From Streptomyces humi (GTDB taxonomy: Bacteria; Actinomycetota; Actinomycetes; Streptomycetales; Streptomycetaceae): 40,585 bases of DNA. Shown piece by piece: positions 8,061-15,628 of the stretch. The notes under the pieces were generated by a model. The model worked only from the letters and a program-made list of their open reading frames with translations, was not told where the DNA came from and did not search any database. The position numbers were made by a program, and so were the translations under genes. How positions within the stretch are numbered: the stretch's first letter is position 1; every line of letters begins with the position of its first letter. The stretch covers positions 1 to 40,585 of the forward strand of contig NZ_LBMU02000036.1 in assembly GCF_001005085.2 (NCBI RefSeq), in the 5' to 3' direction.

Positions 8061-8633
8061 CTACTTCATGCCGGCCGCGTCCATCAGGGCGGTCACCGTG
8101 CCGGTGGCCAGGCCGTCGGCCAGGGTCTCGATGCGTGCGCCGGCGCGGGCGCCGGCCCCGTCGAAGACCAGCATCAGCTGCCGGGCGAGCAGTCGCGGGT
8201 CCCGGGCGCCGCCCCGCTCGGCCTGGGTGCGGAAGCCGCTCTCCAGGTGGTCCTTGACGTCCCGGGCCACCGCGCTCGCCGGATGCTCGGTGTCCTTCAG
8301 CTCGACGAGGACGGCGAGGTACGGGCAGCCGCGGTAGTCGGGGGCGGCGGAGGCCTGCTCCAGCCGCCGGAAGACGTACAGGATCCGCTCGCGGGGCGTG
8401 TCCGACGCGCTGTCCGGCGGCGTGAGCTGGGCCTCGTACCAGGCCCTGCGGCGCTCCAGGCTGGCGGCCAGCATCTCGTCGTTGCTCTCGAAGAGCTGGT
8501 ACATCGAGCGCTTGGAGACCCCGGCCGACCTGCACAGTGCCTCGACGCCGATGGAGACGCCGTCGCGGTAGAAGAGCTGGGCGGCGGCGTCGAGCAGCCG
8601 GTCGCGGGGGGACGCCTTGGCGGTGGTGGCCAT
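8061..8633 (-). CDS. TetR/AcrR family transcriptional regulator
   Basis: A 190-residue one-component repressor. The N-terminal helix-turn-helix is clear (RDRLLDAAAQLFYRDG, then VEALCRSAGVSKRSMYQLF, roughly residues 9-50). The C-terminal ligand domain includes YRGCPYLAVLVELKDTEHP, typical of the TetR subgroup with a CPY-type motif. The ATG at 8633 gives the normal family length. It is divergent from the MoxR gene and upstream, on the same strand, of the osmoprotectant permease operon. Two palindromes in its promoter region suggest self-repression. Whether it also controls the MoxR/VWA pair or the transporter is unknown, as is its ligand. Confidence 0.92.
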   Translation of the reverse strand: MATTAKASPRDRLLDAAAQLFYRDGVSIGVEALCRSAGVSKRSMYQLFESNDEMLAASLERRRAWYEAQLTPPDSASDTPRERILYVFRRLEQASAAPDYRGCPYLAVLVELKDTEHPASAVARDVKDHLESGFRTQAERGGARDPRLLARQLMLVFDGAGARAGARIETLADGLATGTVTALMDAAGMK

Positions 8634-8668
8634 GTGGCCGAGGGTACCGCGCGGAGCGGAGTTGGGAA

Positions 8669-8711
8669 ACCGATCGGTATACAGGGTGGCGGGTCATGTG
8701 AACAAGCGCTT
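8669..8711. promoter_or_regulatory. Divergent TetR/MoxR control region with two palindromes
   Basis: ACCGATCGGT (8669-8678) and AAGCGCTT (8704-8711) are perfect palindromes. On the minus strand a promoter for the TetR gene fits exactly over them: -35 TTGTTC (complement of 8700-8705), 18-base spacer, -10 TATACC (complement of 8676-8681). One palindrome overlaps each promoter element, as expected for autorepression. On the plus strand TAGATA (8711-8716) may be the -10 of the MoxR gene, but I see no good -35 for it. Confidence 0.5.
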
Positions 8712-8752
8712 AGATAGTGAGGTCAGTGCTCGCCCCTCAGCCGGAGGCCCCG

Positions 8753-9610
8753 TTGTTCACTTCCGTCGACGACGTCTCCACGCGCCTCGCGGAGACGGGC
8801 TACCTCGCCTCCCCCGCGGTGGCCACCACCGTCTTCCTGGCCGACCGGCTGGGCAAACCGCTGCTCGTCGAGGGCCCCGCCGGGGTCGGCAAGACCGAAC
8901 TGGCCAAGGCCGTGGCCGAGGTCGCCGGGGCGCGGCTGGTCCGGTTGCAGTGCTACGAGGGCGTGGACGAGTCCCGCGCGCTGTACGAGTGGAACCACGC
9001 CAAGCAGCTGCTGCGCATCAGCGCGGGCCGGGACGAGAGCTGGGACGACACCCGCACCGACATCTTCAGCGAGGAGTTCCTGCTCCCCCGTCCGCTGCTC
9101 ACCGCGATCCGGGGTGACGACCCCAAGGTGCTGCTGATCGACGAGACCGACAAGGCCGACGTCGAGGTGGAGGGCCTGCTCCTGGAGGTGCTCAGCGACT
9201 TCCAGGTGACGGTCCCGGAGCTGGGTACGGTCACGGCGGCCCGCCGCCCCTTCGTGGTCCTCACCTCCAACGCCAGCCGTGAGCTGTCCGAGGCGCTGCG
9301 CCGCCGCTGCCTGTTCCTGCACATCGGGTTCCCGGACGAGGAGCTGGAGCGGCGGATCGTGCGCCTGAAGGTGCCCGCCCTGACCGAGACGCTGGCCGAG
9401 TCCGTCGTCCGGGTGGTCGGGGCACTGCGCGCGATGGACCTGCGCAAGGTGCCGTCGGTCGCGGAGACCATCGACTGGGCGCGGACCCTGCTCGCGCTGG
9501 GCGCCGACACGCTGGACGAACAGGTGGTACGGGACTCCCTCGGCGTGATCCTCAAGCACCAGGACGACATCCAGAAGGCGGCCGCCAAGCTGGACCTGGA
9601 CGCGCTGTGA
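8753..9610 (+). CDS. MoxR-type AAA+ ATPase
   Basis: A 285-residue AAA+ chaperone-like ATPase. Walker A is GPAGVGKT (residues 41-48 with this start), Walker B is VLLIDETDK, and sensor 1 lies in VVLTSNASRELSEALRRRC. MoxR proteins usually work with a VWA-domain partner to load cofactors or remodel protein complexes; that partner is the next gene, overlapping by 4 bases (GTGA). I prefer the TTG start at 8753 because GGAGG lies 5 bases upstream (8743-8747). GTG codons at 8717 and 8726 are in frame but lack a ribosome-binding site and fall on the likely promoter. If one of these is used the protein gains 9 or 12 residues. The client complex is unknown: no cox-type or other metalloenzyme genes lie nearby. 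Confidence 0.9.
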   Translation: MFTSVDDVSTRLAETGYLASPAVATTVFLADRLGKPLLVEGPAGVGKTELAKAVAEVAGARLVRLQCYEGVDESRALYEWNHAKQLLRISAGRDESWDDTRTDIFSEEFLLPRPLLTAIRGDDPKVLLIDETDKADVEVEGLLLEVLSDFQVTVPELGTVTAARRPFVVLTSNASRELSEALRRRCLFLHIGFPDEELERRIVRLKVPALTETLAESVVRVVGALRAMDLRKVPSVAETIDWARTLLALGADTLDEQVVRDSLGVILKHQDDIQKAAAKLDLDAL

Positions 9611-10992
9611 GCGCGCCGGCCGGTCCCCTCGCCGACCTGGCGGACCGGCTCACGGGGCTGGTCGGGGCGCTGCGGGCGCACGGGGTGCGGGTCGGGACCG
9701 GCGAGACGGTGGACGCGGCCCGCGCGGTCGAGGCGCTGGGCCTGGCCGAACGGGAGCCGCTGCGCGAGGGGCTGGCCGCGACCCTGCTGCACGGCACCGG
9801 TCAACGGGCCGTGTTCGACCAGGTCTTCGACCTCTACTTCCCGCGCGGGGTCGGCGGCCCCGGCGACGGGTCCGGCGACGGGTCCGGCGACCGGGACGAG
9901 CTGCGGGAACGGCTCGCGGACGCGCTCGCCGACGACGACACCGCGCTGCTGCGGCAGTTGGCGGCACAGGCCGTGGACGGCTTCGGCGGGTACGGGAGTT
10001 CACCGGGCTCCGACGGCTGGTCGTCGTACCAGACGCTGGACCGGCTGCGGCCGCAGACGCTGCTGGCCCGGGTGCGGGCGGACATCCGGGCACGGGGCGG
10101 GAACGGCGCGGGGTTCGCGGACCGGCTGCTGGACGACGAGATCAGGCGGCGGATCGAGGCGTTCCGGGGCATGGTCGCGGCGGAGGCCAGGCGGCGGGTG
10201 GCGGAGCGGCGCGGGCGGGACGAGATCGCCCGGCGGGCGGTGGCGCCGAGCGCCGACCGGGTGGACTTCCTGTTCGCCGGACGGGACCAACTCACCGAAC
10301 TGCGCAGGGCCGTGCAGCCGCTGGCCCGCAAGCTGGCGACCCGGCTGGCCGCACGCCGCCGCCGGGCCGCTCGGGGCACGATCGACCTGCGGCGCACCCT
10401 GCGCGGCTCGCTGTCCACCGGCGGGGTGCCGATGCGGCCGGTGCTGCGCCGACGCCGGCCGGTCCGCCCCGAGCTGGTGCTGCTGTGCGACGTCTCCGGC
10501 TCGGTGTCGGGGTTCTCGGACTTCACGATGCTGCTGGTGCAGGCGCTGCACGACCAGTTCAGCAAGGTCCGGGTGTTCGCCTTCGTCAACCGGATCGACG
10601 AGGTGACCGGCCTGCTGGAGCACGGCCGGGCCGACCCCGAGGGGCTCGGCGCCCGGATCCGCGCCGAGGCGACGCTCACCGGCTGGCACGGCAGCAGCGA
10701 CTACGGCATGGCGCTGGGCGAGTTCGCCGAACGGTACGGCGCCGCGGTGGGCCCGCGCACCACCGTGTTCGTACTCGGCGACGCCCGCACCAACAACCTC
10801 GACCCGAACCTCGCGGCCGTCCGCCGGGTCGCCGGGCAGGCGCGCCGCGTCTACTGGCTGAACCCCGAGCAGCGCTCGCTGTGGGGCACCGGCGACTCGG
10901 CGGCGCCCGACTACGCGGAGCTGGTGGAGATGCACGAGTGCCGGACGGCCCGGCAGTTGAGCGGACTGATCGCACGACTGCTGCCGGTGTAG
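9607..10992 (+). CDS. CoxE-like VWA domain protein, partner of MoxR
   Basis: A 461-residue protein with a C-terminal von Willebrand factor A domain. The MIDAS metal-binding motif DxSxS is present as DVSGS at residues 295-299, with LGDARTNN further on as the late acidic part. The first 270 residues are helix-rich and Arg-rich, as in CoxE-like proteins, with a short Gly/Asp repeat (GDGSGDGSGDRD) near residue 87. GTG at 9607 overlaps the stop of the MoxR gene by 4 bases, so the two proteins are made together. The pair probably acts as a cytoplasmic ATP-driven machine that activates or repairs another enzyme. It ends just before a strong hairpin terminator. Confidence 0.9.
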   Translation: MSAPAGPLADLADRLTGLVGALRAHGVRVGTGETVDAARAVEALGLAEREPLREGLAATLLHGTGQRAVFDQVFDLYFPRGVGGPGDGSGDGSGDRDELRERLADALADDDTALLRQLAAQAVDGFGGYGSSPGSDGWSSYQTLDRLRPQTLLARVRADIRARGGNGAGFADRLLDDEIRRRIEAFRGMVAAEARRRVAERRGRDEIARRAVAPSADRVDFLFAGRDQLTELRRAVQPLARKLATRLAARRRRAARGTIDLRRTLRGSLSTGGVPMRPVLRRRRPVRPELVLLCDVSGSVSGFSDFTMLLVQALHDQFSKVRVFAFVNRIDEVTGLLEHGRADPEGLGARIRAEATLTGWHGSSDYGMALGEFAERYGAAVGPRTTVFVLGDARTNNLDPNLAAVRRVAGQARRVYWLNPEQRSLWGTGDSAAPDYAELVEMHECRTARQLSGLIARLLPV

Positions 10993-11001
10993 CGCACGGA
11001 A

Positions 11002-11037
11002 CGGGGTGCCGTCACCGCACGTGGTGACGGCACCCCG
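11002..11037. terminator. Perfect bidirectional hairpin terminator
   Basis: CGGGGTGCCGTCACC (11002-11016) pairs without mismatch with GGTGACGGCACCCCG (11023-11037) around a 6-base loop: a 15-bp stem. It lies in the 55-base gap between two convergent stop codons (10992 and 11048), so it can end transcription from both sides. No T-run follows, as is usual in these organisms. Confidence 0.85.
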
Positions 11038-11047
11038 GGGCCGGCCC

Positions 11048-11413
11048 TCAGCCCTCCTTGGCCTTCGCGTAGTCCGTCGCCATGCCGCCGGCGAAGTCGT
11101 ACACGATCACCTGTTCGTCGCCCACGACCCAGGCATCGTGCCCCGGCGGGCAGACGAAGACGTCTCCGGGGCCGACCTCGCCCTCGCCGCCGTCGTCCAT
11201 GACCAGGTGCATCCGGCCCTGCACCACGAATCCGTTGTGGTGGACCATGCAGGTCGGGGTGCCCGCGATCGGTCCCACCGACTCCGTCCAGCGCCAGCCC
11301 GGCTCGAAGGTGGCGACGGCGAAGTCCAGGCCGGTCATGTGCACGGCTTCGAGGTGGCCGCGAGGGAAGTCACGCCGCTCGTCCGGCTTGTCGACCGTCT
11401 TGATCTCCAGCAT
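11048..11413 (-). CDS. Small cupin-domain protein
   Basis: A 121-residue single-domain cupin. The beta-barrel core includes PTCMVHHNGFVVQGRMHL and the second cupin motif around GPGDVFVCPPGHDAWVV. Metal-ligand histidines could be His58/His59 and the one in PPGHDAW. It has no signal peptide and stands alone, convergent to the MoxR/VWA pair. Cupins of this size bind small acids, sugars or metals, or act as simple isomerases or dioxygenases; nothing here fixes the substrate. The ATG at 11413 is preceded by GGAGG-like sequence (complement of GTCCTCCC). Confidence 0.85.
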   Translation of the reverse strand: MLEIKTVDKPDERRDFPRGHLEAVHMTGLDFAVATFEPGWRWTESVGPIAGTPTCMVHHNGFVVQGRMHLVMDDGGEGEVGPGDVFVCPPGHDAWVVGDEQVIVYDFAGGMATDYAKAKEG

Positions 11414-11702
11414 GACGGTGTCCTCCCTTCCGGCCGCTCACCACGGCCGGGGCCGGCCTCCGCCGCCCGGTGGCCGCGCCCCACCACTCCATCGTCTTCC
11501 TGTCAAGCCGGGAGCGCCATTCGGACGAGCGGCGCGGCCGACGCGGGCAGCAGCAACTCCCCCGGCAGGCGCGGGAATTCGACAGGGCCGTAGCGGAGCC
11601 CGCTTCGGGGTGGGCTTCCCGGCCGGTTCTGCCTCCTCGGTCACGCCGGCATCCGCCACCGTAGGTGTTCCCCCGGCCGGTGCCATGTGACATATTACTG
11701 TC
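11414..11702. other. Intergenic region between cupin gene and hydroxyproline operon
   Basis: About 290 bases between divergent genes. Most is GC-rich with no convincing coding frame. The last 20 bases are A/T-richer: TATTAC at 11694-11699 or CATATT at 11691-11696 may be the -10 of the hydroxyproline operon. No ribosome-binding site precedes the GTG at 11703, so the mRNA may be leaderless. GTGACAT occurs here (11687-11693) and again before the DapA-like gene (14615-14621); it may be a site for the GntR regulator encoded in the operon. Confidence 0.4.
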
Positions 11703-12854
11703 GTGAGCATGCGACTGACCTGCGATGTCGTGATCGTCGGGGCGGGCATGGTGGGCGCGGCGTGCGCCCTGTACGCGTCCCGGGCGGGGCTCGACGTGAT
11801 CGTGGTGGACCGCGGTCCGGTGGCCGGCGGTACCACCGGCGCCGGCGAGGGCAACCTGCTCGTCTCCGACAAGGAGCCGGGGCCCGAGCTGGAACTCGCC
11901 CTGCTGTCCGCCAGGTTGTGGACGGAGCTGGCCGACGACCTGGGCGACCTGTTCGAGTACGAGGCCAAGGGCGGGGTGGTGGTCGCCGCCGCGGCCGCGG
12001 AGCTGGCCGCCCTCGACCGCCTCGCGGACGGTCAACGGGCCGCCGGGGTACGGGCCGAGGCGGTCGACGCGGACCGGCTCCGGGACCTGGAGCCGTACCT
12101 GGCACCCGGCCTGGCGGGCGGCTTCTTCTATCCGCAGGACGCGCAGGTGATGCCGACGCTGGCCGCCGCGCATCTGCTGCGGGTCTCGGGCGCCCGGCTG
12201 TCGGCGGGCCGGACGGTGACGGGGGTACTGCGCGGTGCCGACGGCGCCGTGCGCGGGGTCCGCACCGACCGCGGCGACCTGCACGCCCCGGCCGTGGTGA
12301 ACGCGGCCGGGACCTGGGGCGGCGAACTGGCCGCGCTCGCCGGTGTGCGGCTGCCCGTGCTCCCCCGGCGCGGTTTCGTGCTGGTCACCGAGCCGCTGCC
12401 ACGCCGGGTACGGCACAAGGTGTACGCCGCCGACTACGTGGCCGACGTGGCCAGCGACTCGGCCGCCCTTCAGACCTCGCCGGTCGTCGAGGGCACCGCG
12501 GCCGGGCCGGTCCTGATCGGGGCGAGCCGGGAACGCGTCGGTTTCGACCGGTCGTTCGCACTGCCGGTGGTCCGGGCGCTGGCGGCGGGCGCCACCCGGC
12601 TGTTCCCCTTCCTGTCCGACGTCCGGGCCGTACGCGCCTACCTGGGCTTCCGCCCGTACCTGCCGGACCACCTCCCCGCCATCGGCCCCGACCTCCGCGC
12701 CCCCGGGCTCCTCCACGCCTGCGGACACGAGGGCGCGGGCATCGGACTCGCCACCGGCACGGGGCAGTTGATCGCCCGGGTGCTCAGCGGCCAGGCCCCG
12801 GAACTGGACCTGACTCCGTTCGCTCCCGAGCGTTTCACCGAGGAGGCCGTGTGA
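11703..12854 (+). CDS. D-hydroxyproline dehydrogenase-type FAD oxidoreductase (beta subunit-like)
   Basis: A 383-residue DAO-family flavoprotein. The FAD-binding dinucleotide motif is VVIVGAGMVGAACALYAS (from about residue 9), followed by TTGAGEGNLL; the C-terminal FAD contact is HACGHEGAGIGLATGTG. With the following small ferredoxin-like protein and the larger flavoprotein it matches the three-part D-hydroxyproline dehydrogenase known from hydroxyproline degradation (LhpB/E/F type, related to HcnABC). The predicted reaction is oxidation of cis-4-hydroxy-D-proline to a hydroxypyrroline carboxylate. GTG at 11703 and an ATG two codons later are both possible starts. Its stop overlaps the next gene by 4 bases. 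An opine- or amino-acid-oxidising role is the main alternative, but the neighbours favour hydroxyproline. Confidence 0.88.
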   Translation: MSMRLTCDVVIVGAGMVGAACALYASRAGLDVIVVDRGPVAGGTTGAGEGNLLVSDKEPGPELELALLSARLWTELADDLGDLFEYEAKGGVVVAAAAAELAALDRLADGQRAAGVRAEAVDADRLRDLEPYLAPGLAGGFFYPQDAQVMPTLAAAHLLRVSGARLSAGRTVTGVLRGADGAVRGVRTDRGDLHAPAVVNAAGTWGGELAALAGVRLPVLPRRGFVLVTEPLPRRVRHKVYAADYVADVASDSAALQTSPVVEGTAAGPVLIGASRERVGFDRSFALPVVRALAAGATRLFPFLSDVRAVRAYLGFRPYLPDHLPAIGPDLRAPGLLHACGHEGAGIGLATGTGQLIARVLSGQAPELDLTPFAPERFTEEAV

Positions 12855-13150
12855 ACCCCCTGGAGTGGGCCGGGGCCCGCCCGGGTCCCGCCTTCGCCGT
12901 CACCTTCGACGGCCGCGAGATCGAGGCACTGCCCGGCCAGACGGTCGCGGCGGCGCTCTGGGCGGCCGGTGTCAGGTCCTGGCGGACCACCCGCGGCGAG
13001 GGCCGCCCCCGAGGTGTCCTCTGCGGGATCGGCGTCTGCTTCGACTGCCTGGTCACCGTCAACGACCGCCCCAACCAACGGGCCTGCCTGGTGCCGCTGC
13101 GCCCGGGTGACGCCATCCGTACCCAGGAGGGCACCGGCCATCATGACTGA
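12851..13150 (+). CDS. [2Fe-2S] ferredoxin-like subunit of D-hydroxyproline dehydrogenase
   Basis: A 99-residue protein of the HcnA type. Four cysteines have the spacing of a plant-type [2Fe-2S] cluster: Cys58, Cys63, Cys66 (CGIGVCFDC) and Cys79 (ACLVP). The N-terminal half has the beta-grasp pattern (VTFDGREIEALPGQTVAAAL). GTG at 12851 overlaps the preceding stop (GTGA), and the gene overlaps the next start by 8 bases. It should pass electrons between the two flavoprotein subunits. The length and position between two flavoproteins are as expected for this enzyme type. Confidence 0.9.
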   Translation: MNPLEWAGARPGPAFAVTFDGREIEALPGQTVAAALWAAGVRSWRTTRGEGRPRGVLCGIGVCFDCLVTVNDRPNQRACLVPLRPGDAIRTQEGTGHHD

Positions 13151-14618
13151 GCGTCCCCACCTCGCCGTGATCGGCGCGGGTCCGGCGGGACTCGCCGCCA
13201 CCCTGGCCGCCGCCCGGCACGGTCTGCGCGTCACCCTGATCGACGCGGCACCCGAGGCGGGCGGCCAGTTCTACCGGCAGCCGGCCGCCGGACTCGGGGC
13301 CCGCCGCCCGCGGACACCGCGCCACAGCCGACGCGGCTGGGAGCGGCTGCGCGCGGGGCTGGACCGGTACGTCTCGGCCGGGCACGTGACCCATCTCCGC
13401 GACCATCACGTGTGGTTCGCGCGGCGGCGGCGGGCCGGCTTCACCGTGCACGCGCTGCTCGGGCCGGAGCAGGAGCGGCCCGTCGAGGTCCGTGCCGACG
13501 GGGTGCTGCTCGCGACCGGCGGCTACGAGAAGGTACTGCCGTTCCCCGGCTGGACGCTCCCCGGGGTCGTCACCGCGGGCGGTGCCCAGGCCATGCTCAA
13601 GGGCGGGCTGGTGCTGCCCGGCCGTACCGTCGTCGTCGCCGGTACCGGGCCGCTGCTGCTGCCCGTCGCGACCGGGCTCGCCGCGGCGGGCGCGCGGGTG
13701 GCGGCGCTGGTGGAGTCCGCCGACCCGCGGGCCCTCGTACGACGGCCCGCGCCGCTGGCCGCCCAGCCCGCGAAACTCGCCGAGGCCGCCCGGTACGCGG
13801 CCGGGTTGCTACGGCACCGGGTGCGGACCCTGGTCCGCCACACCGTCGTCGAGGCCCACGGCGACGACCGGCTGACGGCCGTGACCGTCGCCGCGCTCGA
13901 CACGGACGGCCGGGTACGGCCGGGCACCCGGCGGCGCATCGACTGCGACACGCTGGCCGTCGGGCACGGCATGCTGCCGCACACCGATCTCGCCCAGGGC
14001 CTCGGCTGCCGCGTCGACGGTGTCGCCGTGCACGTGGACGACGAGCAGCGCACCGACGTACCGGGGGTGTGGGCGGCGGGCGAGGCGACCGGGATCGGCG
14101 GCGCGGCCCTCGCCCTGGCGGAGGGCCACATCGCGGGACGCTCGGCCGCCGCCCGGCTGTCGGGTGCGGTGCCCGAGCCGCACGGCTGGGCGGCGGCGGC
14201 CGGCAGCCGGGCGGGGCTGCGGAGGTTCACGGCGGCGCTGGACGGGATCTACGCACCGCCCGCGCACTGGGCCGACCTGGTCACGGACGGCACGGTCGTC
14301 TGCCGGTGCGAGGAGGTCACCGGCGGGGCGGTCCGGCAGGCCGTGACCGACCTGGGCGCGGGGGACGTACGGACCGTCAAGCTGCTGACCCGGGCCGGGA
14401 TGGGCTGGTGCCAGGGCCGTATGTGCGGGACGGCGGTCGCCGGGCTCGCCGGGTGCCCGGAGACGGCGGCCCGCAGGCCGTTCGCGCGGCCGGTGCCGCT
14501 CGGGGTGCTCGCCCGCGCCGGCGAGGACGAAAACGAGGACGAGGAACGGCAGGCCGACGGCCACGACGGCCGTGACGGCCGTGACGCACACCCGGATGAA
14601 CAGCACGACGCACGGTGA
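13143..14618 (+). CDS. NAD(P)/FAD-dependent oxidoreductase with BFD-like [2Fe-2S] domain (alpha subunit-like)
   Basis: A 491-residue HcnB-like flavoprotein. Parts in order: FAD motif VIGAGPAGLAATLAAA (near residue 8), a second dinucleotide-binding region (VVVAGTGPLLLPVA), the thioredoxin-reductase-like VWAAGEATGIGG, and a BFD-like [2Fe-2S] domain with Cys387, Cys389, Cys423 and Cys428 (CRC ... CQGRMC). ATG at 13143 lies inside the end of the ferredoxin gene, so the subunits are coupled. An unusual feature is the last 33 residues after LARAG: a very acidic, His/Asp-rich, repetitive tail (EDENEDEE, then DGHDGRDGRDAH) unlike the usual short family ending. It may come from loss of the original stop codon. 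It should form the dehydrogenase with the two preceding genes. Confidence 0.88.
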   Translation: MTERPHLAVIGAGPAGLAATLAAARHGLRVTLIDAAPEAGGQFYRQPAAGLGARRPRTPRHSRRGWERLRAGLDRYVSAGHVTHLRDHHVWFARRRRAGFTVHALLGPEQERPVEVRADGVLLATGGYEKVLPFPGWTLPGVVTAGGAQAMLKGGLVLPGRTVVVAGTGPLLLPVATGLAAAGARVAALVESADPRALVRRPAPLAAQPAKLAEAARYAAGLLRHRVRTLVRHTVVEAHGDDRLTAVTVAALDTDGRVRPGTRRRIDCDTLAVGHGMLPHTDLAQGLGCRVDGVAVHVDDEQRTDVPGVWAAGEATGIGGAALALAEGHIAGRSAAARLSGAVPEPHGWAAAAGSRAGLRRFTAALDGIYAPPAHWADLVTDGTVVCRCEEVTGGAVRQAVTDLGAGDVRTVKLLTRAGMGWCQGRMCGTAVAGLAGCPETAARRPFARPVPLGVLARAGEDENEDEERQADGHDGRDGRDAHPDEQHDAR

Positions 14619-14654
14619 CATGACACATCCCCTCCGAGGAGCCCGAGGAGCCTG

Positions 14655-15554
14655 ATGACCCCCGACCCCCAGTCCCGCCCCTGGCGCGGTGTCCTCGTCG
14701 CCACCGCCCTCCCGCTGCGCGACGATCTCTCCGTCGACCACGACCGGTACGCCGAGCACTGCGCCTGGCTGGTCGAGAACGGCTGTGACGGCGTAGTGCC
14801 GAACGGCTCGCTCGGCGAGTACCAGGTGCTCACCCCCGAGGAGCGCGCCGAGGTGGTGGCGACCGCCGTGGCCGCGGTCGGCGGCGCCCGGGTCATGCCC
14901 GGCGTCGCCGCGTACGGCTCGGCCGAGGCCCGGCGGTGGGCGGAACAGGCCCGCGACGCCGGCTGCGGGGCCGTGATGCTGCTGCCGCCCAACGCCTACC
15001 GGGCCGACGAGCGTTCGGTCCTGGCGCACTACGCGGAGGTCGCGAAGGCGGGCGTGCCGGTGGTGGCGTACAACAACCCCGTCGACACCAAGGTCGATCT
15101 CGTCCCGGAACTGCTCGCCAGACTGCACGGCGAGGGGTACGTCCATGCCGTCAAGGAGTTCTCCGGTGACGTCCGCCGTGCCTGGCGGCTGGCCGAACTC
15201 GCTCCGGAACTGGACCTGTTGATCGGCGCGGACGACGTCCTGCTGGAGCTGGCGGTCGCGGGGGCCAAAGGCTGGGTGGCGGGCTACCCCAACGCGCTGC
15301 CCGCGTCGACCGTCGAGCTGTACCACGCGGCGGTGCGCGGGGACCTGGACACGGCCAAGCGGCTGTACGAGCAGTTGCACCCGCTGCTGCGCTGGGACTC
15401 GCGGGTCGAGTTCGTGCAGGCCATCAAGTTGTCCATGGACATCGCCGGCCGTCACGGGGGCGCCTGCCGTCCGCCGCGGGTGCCGCTGCTGCCCGAGCAG
15501 GAGGCCGTCGTCCGCGCGGCCACCGAGAAGGCCCTGGCGTCCGGACTGACATGA
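14655..15554 (+). CDS. DapA-family lyase, probable hydroxypyrroline carboxylate deaminase
   Basis: A 299-residue (beta/alpha)8 enzyme of the dihydrodipicolinate synthase/N-acetylneuraminate lyase family. The Schiff-base lysine is Lys167 (HAVKEFSGD) and the catalytic tyrosine is Tyr139 (VVAYNNPVDTK); GSLGEYQVLTPEE is the carboxylate-binding GxxGE-type motif. In hydroxyproline clusters this family converts 1-pyrroline-4-hydroxy-2-carboxylate to alpha-ketoglutarate semialdehyde with loss of ammonia. The sequence GAGGAGCCCGAGGAG precedes the ATG. The stop overlaps an ATG at 15551 (ATGA), but the epimerase itself probably starts further on. Assignment to the deaminase step comes from context. Confidence 0.88.
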   Translation: MTPDPQSRPWRGVLVATALPLRDDLSVDHDRYAEHCAWLVENGCDGVVPNGSLGEYQVLTPEERAEVVATAVAAVGGARVMPGVAAYGSAEARRWAEQARDAGCGAVMLLPPNAYRADERSVLAHYAEVAKAGVPVVAYNNPVDTKVDLVPELLARLHGEGYVHAVKEFSGDVRRAWRLAELAPELDLLIGADDVLLELAVAGAKGWVAGYPNALPASTVELYHAAVRGDLDTAKRLYEQLHPLLRWDSRVEFVQAIKLSMDIAGRHGGACRPPRVPLLPEQEAVVRAATEKALASGLT

Positions 15555-15628
15555 ACCCCCGCCCCGCCGGGACGACCACGCGAGGGGCCACGCCGAAAAG
15601 ACCACGCGGAGCGACCACCAGGAGTGTC

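Noticed and set aside
14526..14621. Small membrane protein on the minus strand opposite the end of the dehydrogenase alpha subunit
   Set aside because: The hydrophobic stretch is real in that frame, but the frame then runs antisense through the coding region with no ribosome-binding site. It is noted only as an oddity of the tail.
15551..15628. Earlier start of the epimerase overlapping the DapA-like stop (ATGA)
   Set aside because: It would add 26 basic low-complexity residues before the conserved N-terminus, and a good GGAG site precedes the ATG at 15629.
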